Source: Neospora caninum Liverpool (taxonomy: Eukaryota; Apicomplexa; Conoidasida; Eucoccidiorida; Sarcocystidae). From it: a stretch of DNA of 64,000 bases. The notes beneath the pieces are model-generated. The model ran no database searches, was not told the origin of the DNA, and saw nothing but the letters and a program-made list of their open reading frames with translations. Positions 21,608 to 35,800 of the stretch are shown here, one piece after another. The DNA is taken from positions 1,013,635-1,077,634 of the forward strand of contig NC_018394.1 in the NCBI RefSeq assembly GCF_000208865.1. Reading direction: 5' to 3'. How positions within the stretch are numbered: the first letter of the stretch is position 1; every line of letters begins with the position of its first letter. The translations under genes were made by a program, and so were the position numbers.

Positions 21608-22919
21608 ACTCGAGTGCGTTTTCTTTCTCATCTTCATTCCAATGCCCGTGTAGGATGTGGCGCCTTGAAACAACTGTCGACTAGGTCAAAACGCCTGCTT
21701 CCGGACACTCGTTAGCTGTGTAAACTCGCGCCAGGCCGCTCTCGGCGGAATCGACGAGTGAAAACTCGTTCAGCATCACCAGGAGTCTCTTCTGTAAAAA
21801 ATGCCATTGTGGTCCAAAAACCGAGAAGCACTCCTTCCGAACCACACGTGCAGCAGCGGCACGGACGTAGCGACAGGAATGTGCACGCGTTCAGTTAGTG
21901 ACGTTTATCCGTTCGATCTCTTGCCATACGGGAAACGAAGATTCCCATACAGCCGCTTCTCTACTAACGGAGAGAGAACTCCCGTGAGTTTTCCCGCGTA
22001 CCTGTTTTCTGTCTAGTTTTTTGGGAGAGCACGCGTCGCTGTTCAGCGAAATTACAGATGATCAGATGATGACTGATGGAGATAACGCTGGAAAGCACAG
22101 CAGTCTGCGAGAGCACAGCCCCGTGTCGCCGTCACAAGAGGACAGGACGGGCTGTGGAGTGCGGAAGAACCCTCGTTATTCGAGTCTCCTCAAAGAATGT
22201 ATCCGGACGTAGATAGTCGAGTGTCTGAGGACGCGGTATTATTTCACCGAGAATTTAAAACGCCATTTGATCTCATTAAAGTTCTGTCAGTTTCCTTTTG
22301 ATCGAAGCCAAACATTGTCAACAGGAATTGCTGCGACCAGGAGGCCGTAGTATGTCCCTTTCGGCAACACATAAGACGGCCTTTGAGAGTTGCGCTGCAG
22401 AGTGCTGATTTCTTAGAGCCGCTGGGTTCCACGCTACACACGGTAAACGCGCGGCTGAGGGCTGCTCCCCTTTCCAAGGTTCCCTCTGATACTCGTTACA
22501 AGTCAGTCCGACAGTGGAACTGTGTGTTTATTTCGTTCTCCCGTCACTACCAACTGTTCACGTAACAAAGGTGTCTTCGAGACGCGGCCGAATTCCAGAT
22601 GTTCTTGACACCAGTACCTGCTTCAAATGACTCTTTCACGGCTTCTGTGGCAAGAAAGTCAGGAGCACGAACGTTTCCCAGGCACAATATTTATTTCACC
22701 AGGTAGTTTATGCGTTCAGCAACATATGAGGTAACTCTGTGATTACCAATGTCATTAAGAAAAATGAGCACAAGCTATTCAAAGAGTTCAACCTGCGTTA
22801 CAAGAAAAGCCGTACCGATCTTGCACGCGAAACAAGTAATGCAGAGAGGCATTTCTACATTGACCTTTCCCCTTTGCGAAGACAGTTGATTTCGAGTGTC
22901 GGAATTATCTTGGAACCTC
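21608..22919. other. Convergent intergenic region, RPL18A / MFS transporter
   Basis: Lies between the 3' ends of two convergent genes. The open frames (for example 21801-22016 and 22021-22212) show no family features; the stretch probably contains both 3' UTRs. Confidence 0.45.
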
Positions 22920-25900
22920 CTATGTTGCAGCCATCGGCGCCTTCTGAGGGGTGCGGCCACAGCAGTGAAGAGCACGAGCAGCCAAGCCTGCAAGGACCAG
23001 AGAGCCTCCCGCCACACCACACAGGCCACCAATTCCGTGGGTTGAGTAGACACCCGCAGTGGATGAGAGCCACGCAAGAGCCTGCAGAACAGTAACACAC
23101 GGAAAAATATTTTCAGATGACTCCGCGACAATGCACCGTCTCCCCTATACCCATTCGTATCTCAGGGCTTCTGGAGCTCAAAAAAACGCTTCACCGAAGA
23201 AGGGTAGCAGTGTGTTCTCCCGCTTGTCGTGTGTTTTATACATATGTATATGGAGACAACTATATAAAAAGAGAACCTGAGGCATGGATGTACTGGCTAT
23301 AGGAAAGAATACATCGAAAATTCCTTTTTATCGCAGGGGTCGCCGGGCCCCGTAGTCAGCGTGACGGAACATGCGCACCTCTCTGGAAACGGATGCATTT
23401 GTTTCGTCGGCTATTTCATCATGAAACAGATTTTGCTCCGGCCGTGTGACACAACTGACTGATCCTATCATTGCTTAAAAGAATAGGAGACTTACGCCCG
23501 CGCCTGCTGCCTTCGCGGAGCAAAGGAGGACCAGTAGCCTTGACGGAGGCAGCTTCAGTACACTTTGAGCATACGGAAAGGCTAGCCAGGTTGTCCTGTG
23601 AACATCCATACAGACGACGAAAAAGCACACCGTCAACATAGTTCTGAGCAATTTGACGGCCGTTACCCACGCCTTCTCAGGAGCCGAAGTAAGTCATCGC
23701 AGAATTCCCCTGCACTCCGGTGTGGGCGGCCTCACGCAAGAGGCCAACGAGTGTCACTAGATCCCGCACAAAGCTGGGTGTTCAGCTCCGACAACAGAAT
23801 GAAGCCGGCCGCCCCACCGCGATCGCAACTGTTCTCTCTTTCGCCCTGAGTCTTTCTTACCACGCATCCAATATTCGCACTCCGGAAAGCCATAGGAAGA
23901 AAAGCCCGTACGTCGTTAGAGGATTACTTCTCTCAAACCACCCAACGCGCACAGTGTCTCGGATGAGTGCCTCGCTGCCTCCTGTGGACCAAGCCTTTGC
24001 GAGAGACGCAACAACTCCTTCGCTGGCGAGTACGAGACCGGACAAGCACCATAGCCAGGGCAGTACACTGGGCACTACGCCTCTCGTTCTGCTGGAGAGA
24101 TGCGTGTGGTTGCCTTCTCTGTGGAAAGGGGGAGCGTCGGGAAGTTTATCTTTCAGAGCAAAGAAAGGCGCGTTGAAGACAGAGAAGAGAAAAAGGAGCG
24201 CCACTGAGCCTGCATTGATGTATGAGACGCCGTGGTCAGAAATCTGGAAGTCTTCTTGTCCAACAAACCGCCACGAAGCCTGGACAAGGAAAAACGCCTG
24301 TGCCAAGACAACACAACAAGGGACGAACCCGGCTCGCCTCCACAATTCGCCTTGCGAAGCGACTTTTTGAGGACCCGAATCTGACACTTTGGCACCTTTA
24401 ACTCCGGTAGAACACGCCCGTAGAACGGACCGTCTGCTACACAACAGACAACGGCCGTATCGCCCGTTCTTCACGTCCACTGGCCGCCTTTCAGCAGAAC
24501 CGTCGGCCATGAGGCTGTTTTTGACGTAAATATGCTCTGAATCTGTCGGAATCCTTCCTTCAGCTTCACACAGAAAAAGCGTTTTCTTGAGTACGTGGTA
24601 CATACTGTCGTAAACCCTGTAATTGCAGGTAAAGGTCTGAAAAAACTCTGGAAGCTTAGGTACGAATCAAGAAACGAGCACCAGTATTTTTTCACCACCA
24701 ACTCTAAGTGCTGCCTTCTGCTTGTTCGTGCTCTACAGAGCAGTGGGAGATGCCACAGAAATTCCCAGCCCGCAGCGCCCCCGCTAGTCGCTCGCTTGGC
24801 CTGTACCTTCACAACGGGAAACCATTTCTCGGTGTTGCGCAGTTCTCAGAACGAACGCCGCAGCCTTGTCTCGGATCACTCCTTTTGCGACTCACCATTC
24901 CTTGAATCGCAGTTACCACTGCAACGAGCACGCAAGTGAAGGAGTCAGCCTCGCGGTGACTTGGTGTCATGAACGGGTCAGAGGAAGCCTCATTGCCAGC
25001 CTGGTTCATCGTTGATACCACAACACTTAGTCTAGATGTGTGCGCCGCTGCTGGCGTCCTCTCCTCTCCGTAGAACATCTGCGGGGCACTCTGTGTGACA
25101 AGCGGCGACTGTTCCTCGACGGAAACCTGTGACAGAGGAAAGAGAAACATCCAACGCAGAGCCGCACTCTTACCTCGTCGAACGCCTCGGGGATGGCGGA
25201 GCTGCACACCGACTGGCAAAAGTGCACGTTGAAAAAAACAGAGGACTACCTTGCGTTGTCCGGCCGCTCGGGGAAATTCACCGTTTCCCCGCACACACTT
25301 TTGGAACTGCCGTGGTTGGAATTGACCAGGCACACTTTCTGTGCACAGTGGGCCAGCGACGGTGGACATAGTTTCGTCCACATCTGGGTTTCGCACTCTT
25401 CACCAGAGCCTTGCCCCGTTCATGAGAAAGGATGGCCGTGCTTCGTAGGTGGTTCTCTTTACCTCGCATCCGATGAATTCTCCAGGCAGGCATTCGGATT
25501 CCCAGGCCCTCTCGCGTGGTTGCAAAAGAAAGGATGCCACGAATTGCACGATGGCGAAAGCAGTGGCTGTGCCCATGAGCAGGAGAGGGAGCCGCGCGAG
25601 AATTTCGTCCTGGAGATAAAAGCGCTCCCGCAGTCGCCACGAGTCTTCGCCAAGGATTTTCCGCGAAAAGGGGGCCTGCCCTCGCGAGGGGACCGGCCCC
25701 CCGAAGCCCGGTGGCTCGGAAGGGCGCGCCGGTGCCACGCTTGCTGGGCTCCAGTTGTCCGGATTGAGAAAAACGGAATGGACGAGAGGCAGCAACGCCG
25801 TTGAGAGACAGCGGAACCCAAAGAAGAGACCTGAGGGAACGGACCGAGAACTGAGGTAGAGCCTGGAGTTTGCTGTCGTCTTTTACTTACTGGGGGAGAG

Positions 25901-27406
25901 TCCGTCCCTAAAACCTACGGCGAAAACAGCCAGACGTGTCGTGCAGGAACAGCGACGTCGACAAACCGAAAAACGCTCACCGGACACGCTGCATCCTGCC
26001 TTTCTTTCCCCGGCACAGAAGCCTGGCCGCTGTCGACCGCCGAGGGGTAGCCCGTGCAGGAGGCCGCCGCCGAGGCCGCCCACGCCGGCGTAGACGCAGT
26101 AGAACAGGAAAGGGTGCGCGACAAGAATGTCGGCGGAAAGGAGAAAGGCGGAGAGCAGGAGAGAGGCGGTGACGAGCCAGCCGGAGAGGAGGGCGGAGAG
26201 AGGCAGCGACAGGAAGGAAAGCAACTTGACCGAAAGAGGCGTCGCCAGCGCTGCAGCGGGAAGGGGAGAAGAGAGGGACAAAAGGTTCACCTCGAGGAGA
26301 GGCGGAACCCGACGGAGACCCGCCTAGGTGGCGGGCAGAGTGCAGTCCTTCCCCGGCTTGTGCGGGAGCGAGTGCCGCCCAGACATAAGAGTATCGACTT
26401 CCCCAAGCCAATACACAAGTGTATCTGCCGGGCGCCTGCTCAGCAACGCTTTTCCGACGCTTCCGTCCCCTCTCTCGTGGCTCTTCTTCGGTGGTGAGAC
26501 CTATCTTTCGAACCTACCTTGAAGAGCTCCGTGGAGAGCACACACGAGAAGCATCTCTTGAAACCCCACGTTCTGCAGTCCAACCTGGCGCAGGTAGGAT
26601 GCCAGGTAGCAAGTCAGACTCCCGTAACTCGTTCCGGCCATGCAGGTGAGCCCAAAGAAACTCACGCCGACTGCTGGTGCCCACTTGCGCGTTCTGGAGT
26701 TGGACCACCGCCAGGCTTCACTGGTTTCCGACGCTTCGCAGCTCCAGGCAGTTCGCGGGCTGTCCGTCTCTGCGCCTTGGAGACCCGCGTGGAGGCCCTC
26801 GCTGGCTACCCACGACTCGGCTTGCATTCTCGGGCCTTCGCCTTTTCCCACGTCCTTCCCCAAACCGTCTCGCCTCACCTTCCCAGGACAGGCAGCTGAA
26901 CACTCCGGCCTTGCTGCATACCCGCTGCAAGGCACGGAGTACCTGTTTCGTGACGAGTGGGGTTCACACCCATCTGCAGGATCCAGTTCGCCTCCACTGT
27001 GACCCTGCACTGACCGTGGGGGACTGAAACCCTCGCGATTCTGAGGGCTCAGCGAGCGGTTTGTAGGGACGGCAGTTGCTGGCTCCACTGCGTCGCTTGA
27101 GGAATTGGTCGGGTCGTGGTTTCTGCGCTCGCAGGCGAAAAAAACAGACTCCGGCGAGATGGAGGCGCTGGAGCTGGTAGAAGGGACGCCTCCGTTGAAC
27201 CCGTCAGTGTCTTGTTTTGCTCGAGGTGAACCAAAGCGGTTTAGGTCTCCAGGCGGCGACAGACTCTGTTCCATCGCGGGCGACAACGCAGTGTGCGGAG
27301 ACGACCTTTTCACATCGTGGTTTTTCTCCCTCCACTTTTTCCCCGCGTCCGCATGTTCCGTTCCTACGTAGCCGTCAAAGGCAACCGTTCCCCCGGCAGT
27401 TCTCAT
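22920..27406 (-). CDS. Major facilitator superfamily transporter (monocarboxylate/OFA-like), about 7 exons
   Basis: Polytopic plasma- or organelle-membrane transporter. Exons with closed phases: 27406-26518, 26250-25981, 25830-25463, 25126-24896, then one ending 23861 whose start (24600-24400) I could not fix, then 23595-23496 and 23081-22920. Residues 1-250 are a long Ser/Pro-rich cytosolic extension. TM1 is VGVSFFGLTCMAGTSYGSLT; TM3-4 include GWLVTASLLLSAFLL and YAGVGGLGGGLLHGL. VFLNPDNWSP and LARLPLLLMGTATAFAIVQF resemble the TM5-6 region of eukaryotic monocarboxylate-type MFS proteins. The second half has FFLVQASWRFVG, ISDHGVSYINAGSVALLFLF and a final segment, GLCGVAGGSLVLAGLAARAL. The substrate cannot be told. 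Start chosen at the first ATG; the frame itself opens upstream at GTG. Confidence 0.75.
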
Positions 27407-29876
27407 GGCTGCTTTCTTCTCACGGAGTCTTTCTCGCTCGCTGCCTTCCTGGAAGGCCTCCGGCCTTTCTCGATTTTTGCGATCAACGTGATGCACAGGT
27501 GCGGAGGCAGACTGTGCGAAGCTCTTGACGGGACAGATGAACTTCTGCGGCGAAACGGGTTGACGCCCGACTGGCGTATGACGGTGTAGGAGAGAGCGGA
27601 CGAAGCTGGCTCTTCAAAGGGGAGTTAAAAGCAGGTGAAGGAAAAGACATCAAAATTTAGAAATGTGCTTCGACGCTTTCGCCGGACCAATCCCGGACCC
27701 CGTCGAAAGTGTCTGCAGAGAGGAGCGCAGCCTTTATGAGTCAAGCGGCGTGTTTCGTGCGCCCGAGAACCTCGGGCGTCAAGTACGGAGAAACTGCGGA
27801 AGCAGGAGGTACGAGGAAAATCGGAGACGAAGCTGGTGAAAGGAATTTATCTCAGGAAGCGCAGCTTTCTATCGGATGTCGGCGCCTGTGTCGTGTGCAA
27901 GTTGAGGCTGTCTTGCGCGGACCTTCACATCGGAGCGCGCTGATTTGATTCCCTAGAAAGACCGATTCTCTACCTTGGACCTGTTTCCGAGATTGAGGGC
28001 AAAAGAAATAAATGTCAATCAGGTATTTGGCAGACTGGCATCTTTTTTGAGTCCAGCACGCCGACTGCCACTGTGCAGTTTCACAGAGGCCTCTGTATGC
28101 ACGGACGGGAGGGTAGGAGGAAGACGGGCACAAACACGGAGAAAACGAGAGTCTAGGAGTCACCTGGGCCGAAATGCAGACGCTTAACACCCACTTTCTC
28201 TGTGACTGAAGGAAACGCCTTGACATGACAACGCGAGCAGCGAAGGTGTGCACGGGGGCGTGAGTATTCCCACCTCCCTCTGCGACCGTTGAAGCGTACA
28301 CCGGACGCCGTCGCTGAGATCCCTCGATGAGTCACAGCTTTGCATCTGGGCGAACGCTTCACGGATTGACTGCGCCGGAGAGACGAAATACCGTAAAGCG
28401 ACAAGAAATCGACGGCCGTGCCTCTCCCGTGAGTGCGTTTCCGCTGACGGGAAAACTGATTGCTGGGACTGTCCACGGCCACCGAGGCGCCGACGGGTGT
28501 GCACAACCGGGCGACCGTGTCTCTGCGGGGAACAAAGGAAGAAGGAACGCGGAAATTCACACTGCCTGCGCAAAAAGATGCCAAAACGCGCTCGAGCGTC
28601 GACGCGGCAGGTAGCAGAGAGGACATCCCAGCGAGTGCTGCGCTTACGAGGAAAGCTCCTCGAGCACGGCGTGATGAGCAGTCAGCGGGCGAAAGAAGCC
28701 TGGGGTGTTGATGTCTCGCGAGAATCTGCGTGTTCGTAGTCTTTGGAGACGGAAGATGCGGATCTGCATCTGAGAGAGTCCATCCTGCAGGACGAGGCCT
28801 CCGTTTCGTACAGGAAGCCCTCAAAAGCCGATGCTGTGTCGCACTGGAAACAATGGAAGCGCGAATTACCAATCAATAACGCAGACGCGTGGAGCGGCAA
28901 CTTGCAGTTGTTAGTGTGCAACCAGACCGCCGCAAGACACCTTTTCTCGGACGCGGAGGGACAGCGGTATACAGAGACCCAGAATAGAAGAGTCTGTGCA
29001 GTCCTGAGCATTCTCGCACACACAGAATTACGTCTTTGTATTCCTTTGTGTAACGCTATTTTCTAGGAAAAAGTTGCGTTTGTGGTGTTTTTTTTCACCG
29101 AAGTCTATCGAAAGTAAACACCCCAACCACACTGCCGTCTCCCTTGTTCTGGATTCGCTCGGCCTCGCCAAGGAGCCTCAAACACTACAGACCGTTTCCT
29201 GAGAAAGAATTCCTTCTGGTTATCCAGAGGCGTGAGCCTCTTCTACATTCCCATGTTTCTCGGATGTCGAAAGAACCGCCAAGTGTCCCTCGCAAACTGA
29301 CGATGCACATCCCCTTCACTGCTGTTCCGGAGTTCTCGAATCGATTTCTCTCGTCTAGCCGCCACCCTGTTGTCGCTTCTCTTTTTTCTTGACGTCTCTT
29401 TCACGGTTGTCCCTACTCTCCTCTTTGGCCGGCTGAGTGTCCTCCGTACCCTGAAAAGTTCACCGCGCGTGCGCCGCTCCACATGGGAGCAGACCGGACT
29501 TGAGACGCCCCCCGGACACGAGAATGGCTTCGTCCAGAGAAACACGAATTGCTGGCTAACCTTCCTTTGCTGTGATTGTCTATGGCATCTCTTCATCTCC
29601 CCGGAAACTGGAGAGCTTGCGACTTTCCCCTGTTCCCGCCGGAGTGAGCGTCGGCGCCGAACAACATGCAGAGCGTCGCTTTCTGGCCAAGACACCAGGG
29701 TACCACTGTCTCACCTCAAAGTTCGAGACGCAGGGTTCTCTACGGCGTTTGCGTTTCCAACGTTTCTGTGACAGACACTCGTTTTTTCTGGGTCTGCTCC
29801 GCGGGTGTGCCTCGTCTGCATTGGCTCTGTCCCCCGCCGTCGGCCGTCGCACTCTGGAGCACGGTGGTGCCTCCCA
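27407..29876. promoter_or_regulatory. Divergent promoter region, MFS transporter / F-box gene
   Basis: A 2.5-kb interval between two divergently transcribed genes. Open frames such as 28153-28872 on the minus strand lack motifs and start at a non-ATG codon. The region probably contains both promoters and long 5' UTRs; an upstream noncoding exon for either gene cannot be excluded. Confidence 0.45.
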
Positions 29877-32800
29877 ATGCCTTGGCGAAAGTCAAAGCCC
29901 AGCCTTGCTGCGTCAGAATCTCCGGATAGTCTTCGCCGAGCATTCTGGCCTTCTCGGCCGCTTCCTGCGAGTGCGTCTCCGTCCCTCCGGAGTGCGTTTC
30001 CAGCGCAGTCTTTCTCCGATGAAGAGCGTTCGCCATTTTGCGGAGCAAAGAGCGAGGCGACAGCGAGAGGAGCACTCAGCCGCCCCGCCTTGGCGTCTCC
30101 CGGTTCACCCCTTTTGTCAGATGGTCTTGATACGTGCGCCAGGCACGGCTTGGTGCGGAGCAAAGGAAGTTCGCGCGCTCAGTACAGAGCGGCTTCTACT
30201 CCCCTCCGGCCTCTGAGACGGCCGGAAGGCGCTCTTGCCGTGCAGAAGAGCCAAGACCCCGCCGACAGGGCGCGGTTATCTTTGGGCGAGAGAAGAGATG
30301 CGGAAAAGACGACGTGCTCCACGCAAAGTTCTTCCCGCTGGTCTGCGTTAGATGTGCTTCTAAGCGAAGATGTGCTCCGCTACGTCCTCTCGTACTGCGG
30401 CCCGCGGGAGGCAGCTTCCCTCGCCGCCGTCTCTCCCGTGTGCAGAGGAGCCTTGTCTGTCGCCGCGCTGGAACCGCTCTGGTACGCCTGGTGGGTGGAC
30501 CGGCAGTTCCACTTTTGGCCACACACACAAGTGCCTCCCGATGTCCTTCCTTGCTCGCAGCCTTTCAGAGAGGGAAGCCGCGGCCGTGACCCCGGCGGGG
30601 GATCTCCGCGGCACGCAGATGCTGCGCCTGAGACAGGTTCGCGTCGCTGGCAAGAGGCGGATTCTGCCACGCCTTCAGTTCGCGAGAAGGCGCCGCACCT
30701 CTCGGCTCTCTCGGACTCAGCTCTGCCGTCTCTTCGCGAAGCTCACGGAGCGTCTTCCCACCTCGCCTCGCCGCGGTGCGACGGCCCAGTCGGAGCACAG
30801 GAGTTGTACGCAGAAGGCGACCGCCGCCGAGGTCTCTCTCGAGAGGATAGCTTTCACGACACGCTCGGACGAAAACCGGATGCGTCGCCGTTCATAACGG
30901 GCGCCCTCGACATTGATGGCTGTCCTCCAACGACGCCCCCTCTTATTCGGGGCGTGGGGCCGCACAGCGGCGTTTGGAGGAGACAGTTCCTGTGGAGTGT
31001 ACGTACACTCCACAACTGGGCGATAGGGAGATGCCAGCGGTTTCAAGTCCCGAGCAGCGACCACTCGCTTCTCTCTGTAGCTCTCCACCCCTCTTACCAG
31101 TCGCCGCTGTGCTCCTGCCACGCGGCGCAGTCGATTTTTTCCGCCGAATTCCAAAGGCGCCTGTCGCGGCACTCGTCTGTTGTAACGGAGCGGCGAGTCT
31201 CTCGAGCAGGCTCGACCGCCAGGGAGGTCCCACGCCTGACGACTGAAACGTGCGATCGCGGCGAAAGTGCCCGACTCAGTCCAGAGATGCGACCCGAGCG
31301 GTCTCCCGGCGCGTCCTTCTCGACTTTACCCTCGTCCGTCGCCGCGACCGGCGAAGAAGGCCGTGAAGAAGCTTGGGGAGATGCGGGCCGAGCCGAGCTG
31401 GACGAAGCGTTCCCCTTTTCGCCTGGTTTCGACTTCAAAGCTCGGTTCTTTTCGGTCCACGATGGTCTAGACGCTGTCCTGGAGCAGGGGACGTGCTTTT
31501 TCACCGCCTCGACTGACCGGGTAGCCGTCTATGAGCACGTGCCGGCGTCGCCGACTGCGTGTGCGACTCGGAGTTCTCGAACCCCGCACGCCGACCGCCT
31601 TTTCAAAGAACCAAAAGGGAAAACGGAGCGCCAGTGCCGCTCTCTCGTCCCGTCCCCGGCTCTCGGCCCGCGTTCACACCCCGATGTCCACTCGAAGTTG
31701 CTGAGCTCGCCAGCTCTCACCGCCACTGCCGTTGTCGCCCCCGTGTCGCGGACGCGCGAACCGACGATATCGGACCTTGACTCGTACGAAATCTACCTCT
31801 GGAATCAGACCGGGTGTGCGCCCAACAACGTGAAGAACCGAACTTCTGGGGGCGGCGCGTTGGGCGGCAGAGAGGCTCTGGACGTCAGTGCGGCGCGCGC
31901 GTCTGCGAGCGCCTTCGAAGGAGGCTTGTTGCAGGCGATAGGCCTCGGAGCCGTCAACGCCGGGAGCCAAGGAGGTGCGGGAAACGGCGGTCGGCGAGGG
32001 AAAGCGAAAAGCAAGAAGACCGGTTCCGGCCGCAAATCGGGACCAGGGTTCCCGGAGTCTCCAACACTGTCTCCAATGGATGCAGCGCACGACCGGCTGC
32101 GCAGCTGCGGGTCCCCACCACCCTTTTCGCTAGAGCCTGCCCTCAACCCCGTGTTGTACCGTGAAGGTCGAGAAGGCGACAGACCAGAAAGACGAAAGTC
32201 GAGTCTCGCGGGGAACGGAGACTTCAAAAATGCAGCGTGCAGCCAGGCCCGCGAGACGGGAAGCCGTGAGCGGATTTGGAAGGACTTCGCCTCGCCTCTG
32301 TGTGACCCCACGAGCAACAGGGCTATCCCTGGAGCCAGCGAGAAACCGAAAGAGAGAGGCCGCTCGGTTCCCACGACTCCAGCGTCCATGCAGCCTCTAC
32401 GGACCTCGTCACGTCCCCCCGTCCACGACCTCTCGCGGTTCAGAGGCGGAGCCTCACTGCTCTCCTGCCGCATCCACACCGAGACGGGTCGCATGGCCTG
32501 CACGATTGGAACGGCCGGCGTGGCCGAGACGCCGAGAGAGTCGCGCCTCGGCGGCAGGCGGCGAAGAAAGTGCGGCGGAAGCGTGGGGGGAGCGGGGACG
32601 GGAAATTCGACGATTTGCGAAGGTCGAATGTACGATTTACACAGCGGCCAGGTGAGCACGGAAGCAGGGAAAGAAGGCGTTTTCTTGAGCAATCTCAAGT
32701 CCACGTGGTGTAGTATGCAGCGCCACGGCTGCGAGAAACCCACACATGGGCCCAGCGCAGCATAGCAGCAGTCTCTGACCCCTTTTTACGCGTTTCGTGG

Positions 32801-35800
32801 TAACTTTCGTAGGGTAAAAAGTGTCCTATGGCAGCATCTCCATTTGAGAGGCTGAACTCACGAATACTTTCTTGTTTGGCGAGGTGTCGCTCGATTTGCC
32901 CCGTTTTCCCAAGCGCACATCACTCCACGGTGAAGAGAAAAACGCTTTTTTCGTGCTGCGAAGCGTTGCTGCACGGGGGGGGGGGGGGGGGGGCCGCGGC
33001 GCGTTTCCTGTCGCGTCCACAGAGGCGTGTTCGCAAGTGGTTCGCAAGAGGCTCTTCGGCTCTCAGGCAGACAGATTCCTTCAACTCAAAGGTGGATGCT
33101 TGTCGAGAGCAGAGCCGTCCTGAGGACACCTGGATCCACGAGCCGCCGATAGATCGGCTGTGTTGGCGTGTGTTTGGGTGTACTTCCAGCTTGTCTGCTC
33201 CCTCGATATCGACGGAAACGGGCTGCACCACTTGCAGTTCCGCTATGCGTTCTCCGACGACGCGGGCCTTCTCTTTGGCTTCGACAGATGGCACCGGTAC
33301 GGAGAGGCGCTCTTTAACGGAGAGCTTTCGAACTCCGCCGGAGCAGCGGAGTGGATGGTTAAGCGAGTTAACCGTTTCTGCACTTCGAGAGAGACGTTTC
33401 CTTGTCAAGAAAAGGACCGATCTCAAGTCTGTTTTTGGCAGGATACTCGGAGTTGCCTGCGGCTGCCTCCTACGAACAGTGGCGCGCGTTGCTCACACTG
33501 TCTCAGTGGTATGACAACTGCTCATCCGTCGAGAGTGTTGAAAGAAGCACAAGCAGTTGTTTTCTAGCGTTCTGTTCCCCGACTACGCCTACACGGCGCC
33601 GTGCATGGCGAGCGTCAACTCTCTCGTCGCGTTCGTCATTCGCCCGATAGGCGACCTGTCTGTGTGCGCCAAAGAGCAACGGAAACGCAAGCTTCCTTTT
33701 CTACCCAGTGGGAGGGCCGAACAGTATCCTATTCCGTCGACGTATGTGCATGTGTCCACTTCCTGACCTCTCTGCCGGTGCTTTTTCTCATGCTGCAAGA
33801 AGAGGTCCCGCGTGTCTCTTTGGGTGTTGCGGCGCGTCAGAGAGTTCGTCTGCTGGAACCTGGCAAGTCTCTGCGAGGGACAGAGCCGTCTGGACGCTGC
33901 CGCCGTCATTGCAGCGCACGCCGATGGCATTTTAGCCATGGATGTTGCTGGATGTGGCCCAGGACGCAACTCCTCTGGCGACTGTCGAGTGCTGGCGGGG
34001 AGTCGTGACGACACGATAAGCCTCTACGCTACAGACCCTTTCGTCCGCCTGCAGACGTTTACTGGGTGAGTCGCGTTTCCAGTGTACAGGGAGCTGTCCT
34101 GCTTCGGCTCTCTGTTCACCTTCGTGACTGGTGCTCGCCCTGGCCCGGCATGGCGCCACCGCGTTTGGAAAACATCGCTGGGATGGGCGAAAGGACACAG
34201 AGTACGTAGACGCATAGCGTTCTGCATTTATGTGTAAATCTAGTAGACTCGTAACGCATCCGCCGGTAAGAATCCCTCCAGGGAAGTGGTAGCGCCCCTG
34301 GTGCCTGGAGCCTCCTGGCTAGTGCGATCTGCATCACAGCTTTTGCCGTAAAACGACATTCAAGTCGCAACTAGGATTCCGACGCGTCCGGTGGGGGTGT
34401 GCGTATTCCCATCGTTCTCTCCCCTCGCGTGAAGGCCGTTTTTTTCCTTGTCTTCAGGCACGAGGGAGAGGTGTCGGCTGTATGCTGGCTTGCGAGGACG
34501 CCTTGCAATGAAGAGGCTGCCTGTGGCTGTCTGTGTTCGCGTCGCCAACCCGCGGGGGTTTTCGCCTCGGGGGCGTACGACGCCCTGGTCAAGATCTGGG
34601 ATGTGCGTCAGAAGTCCAGTGTTGCTGCCCACCGCGGTAAGAACAAAGATGGAGCAGGGGGGGAGACGGAAGCTTTACCGATCGTGTTTTGCTGTTTCAC
34701 GCGGGTACTGGACCTGGTCTCTCCCGCAGGGATTCCGTCTCTCTCGTTAAGCTCACGGCCTATGCCCCTTGATGCGACCCGCCGGTCGACTTCGCAGTGG
34801 AAGTTTTGTCTTCTAGAATACTCTTTCCACACGGGGTTGCGCGCGTGTCTTTTTTGAATCGCGGGCGTGCGTCTTCGTCCATTTCCGTGGATATACGACG
34901 CACGGGGTCATGTGGGTAAGTTGTACGAAGAAGGCGGGACAACAAGAGCGGGGGTGTGTGAAACAGTGGAGCGCTCCTCTGTCTGTTAGAAAAGGCACGC
35001 GTACTCTCGACTTGCAAGGCCTTTCGTCACGAGCTCCGTTCGTCGCTCCGTCCACGTGATCCCTGGAAGTAGTTTGAAGCTGTGGTGAGGTGGCCCACAC
35101 GGCACCCACTCGCTTTTGCTGCTCTTCACACGTTGCCTGTGTCTGCGGAGCCGTGGACGAGCTGAGGAACTGAACACATTTTTCGAGGCTGTGGGTGCTG
35201 GCGGCGCATGCAGATCGACAGCTGACTTTGCTTGAGCACCACAGTCGAATCAGCAGTATTGCCGCCGCGGGCTCCGACCAGCGCATGCTGGTAACGGGGG
35301 ACACAGACGGGGTTGTCAAGGTGAGCCGGTGAAGGGGATTCCACACTTCCGACGTTCTTAAGCTAGTCCAGCTGAAAGACGCCTTGTGGACTGTGGAAAC
35401 TGCAACGCTCCGATCCGTCAGGGCTCTCTACTCGCGTCCCGTCGTTGATAGATAAACGGATAGAGAAGCCGGCGTCTAGATAGCTGATACATGGATACTT
35501 ACGGTGTGCATCGACGACACAGCTGAGAATATAAATGCTGCTTTTGCCATCAGCCGAGTGATCTCTGGCGGAGAGGTAAGGACGTAGATTTGAGATTTCA
35601 TGACTAGGAACAGCCCATATCGACTTTTTGCACACTGTCTGTGCAGCTGTGGGATCTACGGCGTTGTACCAAATCGGTTTGTACGGTCCAGTACGATGGC
35701 CCCGTCACGGAACTGCACGCGAATGCAGCTTTCTGTTTGGTAAGTTTCGCTCCCTCACCTGACCCGTGGACCAGTTGCGACTGGCGGAACCTGTTTCTTG

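Noticed and set aside
31805..32743. 312-residue minus-strand frame
   Set aside because: Entirely antisense to exon 1 of the F-box/WD40 gene; a shadow of GC-rich coding sequence.
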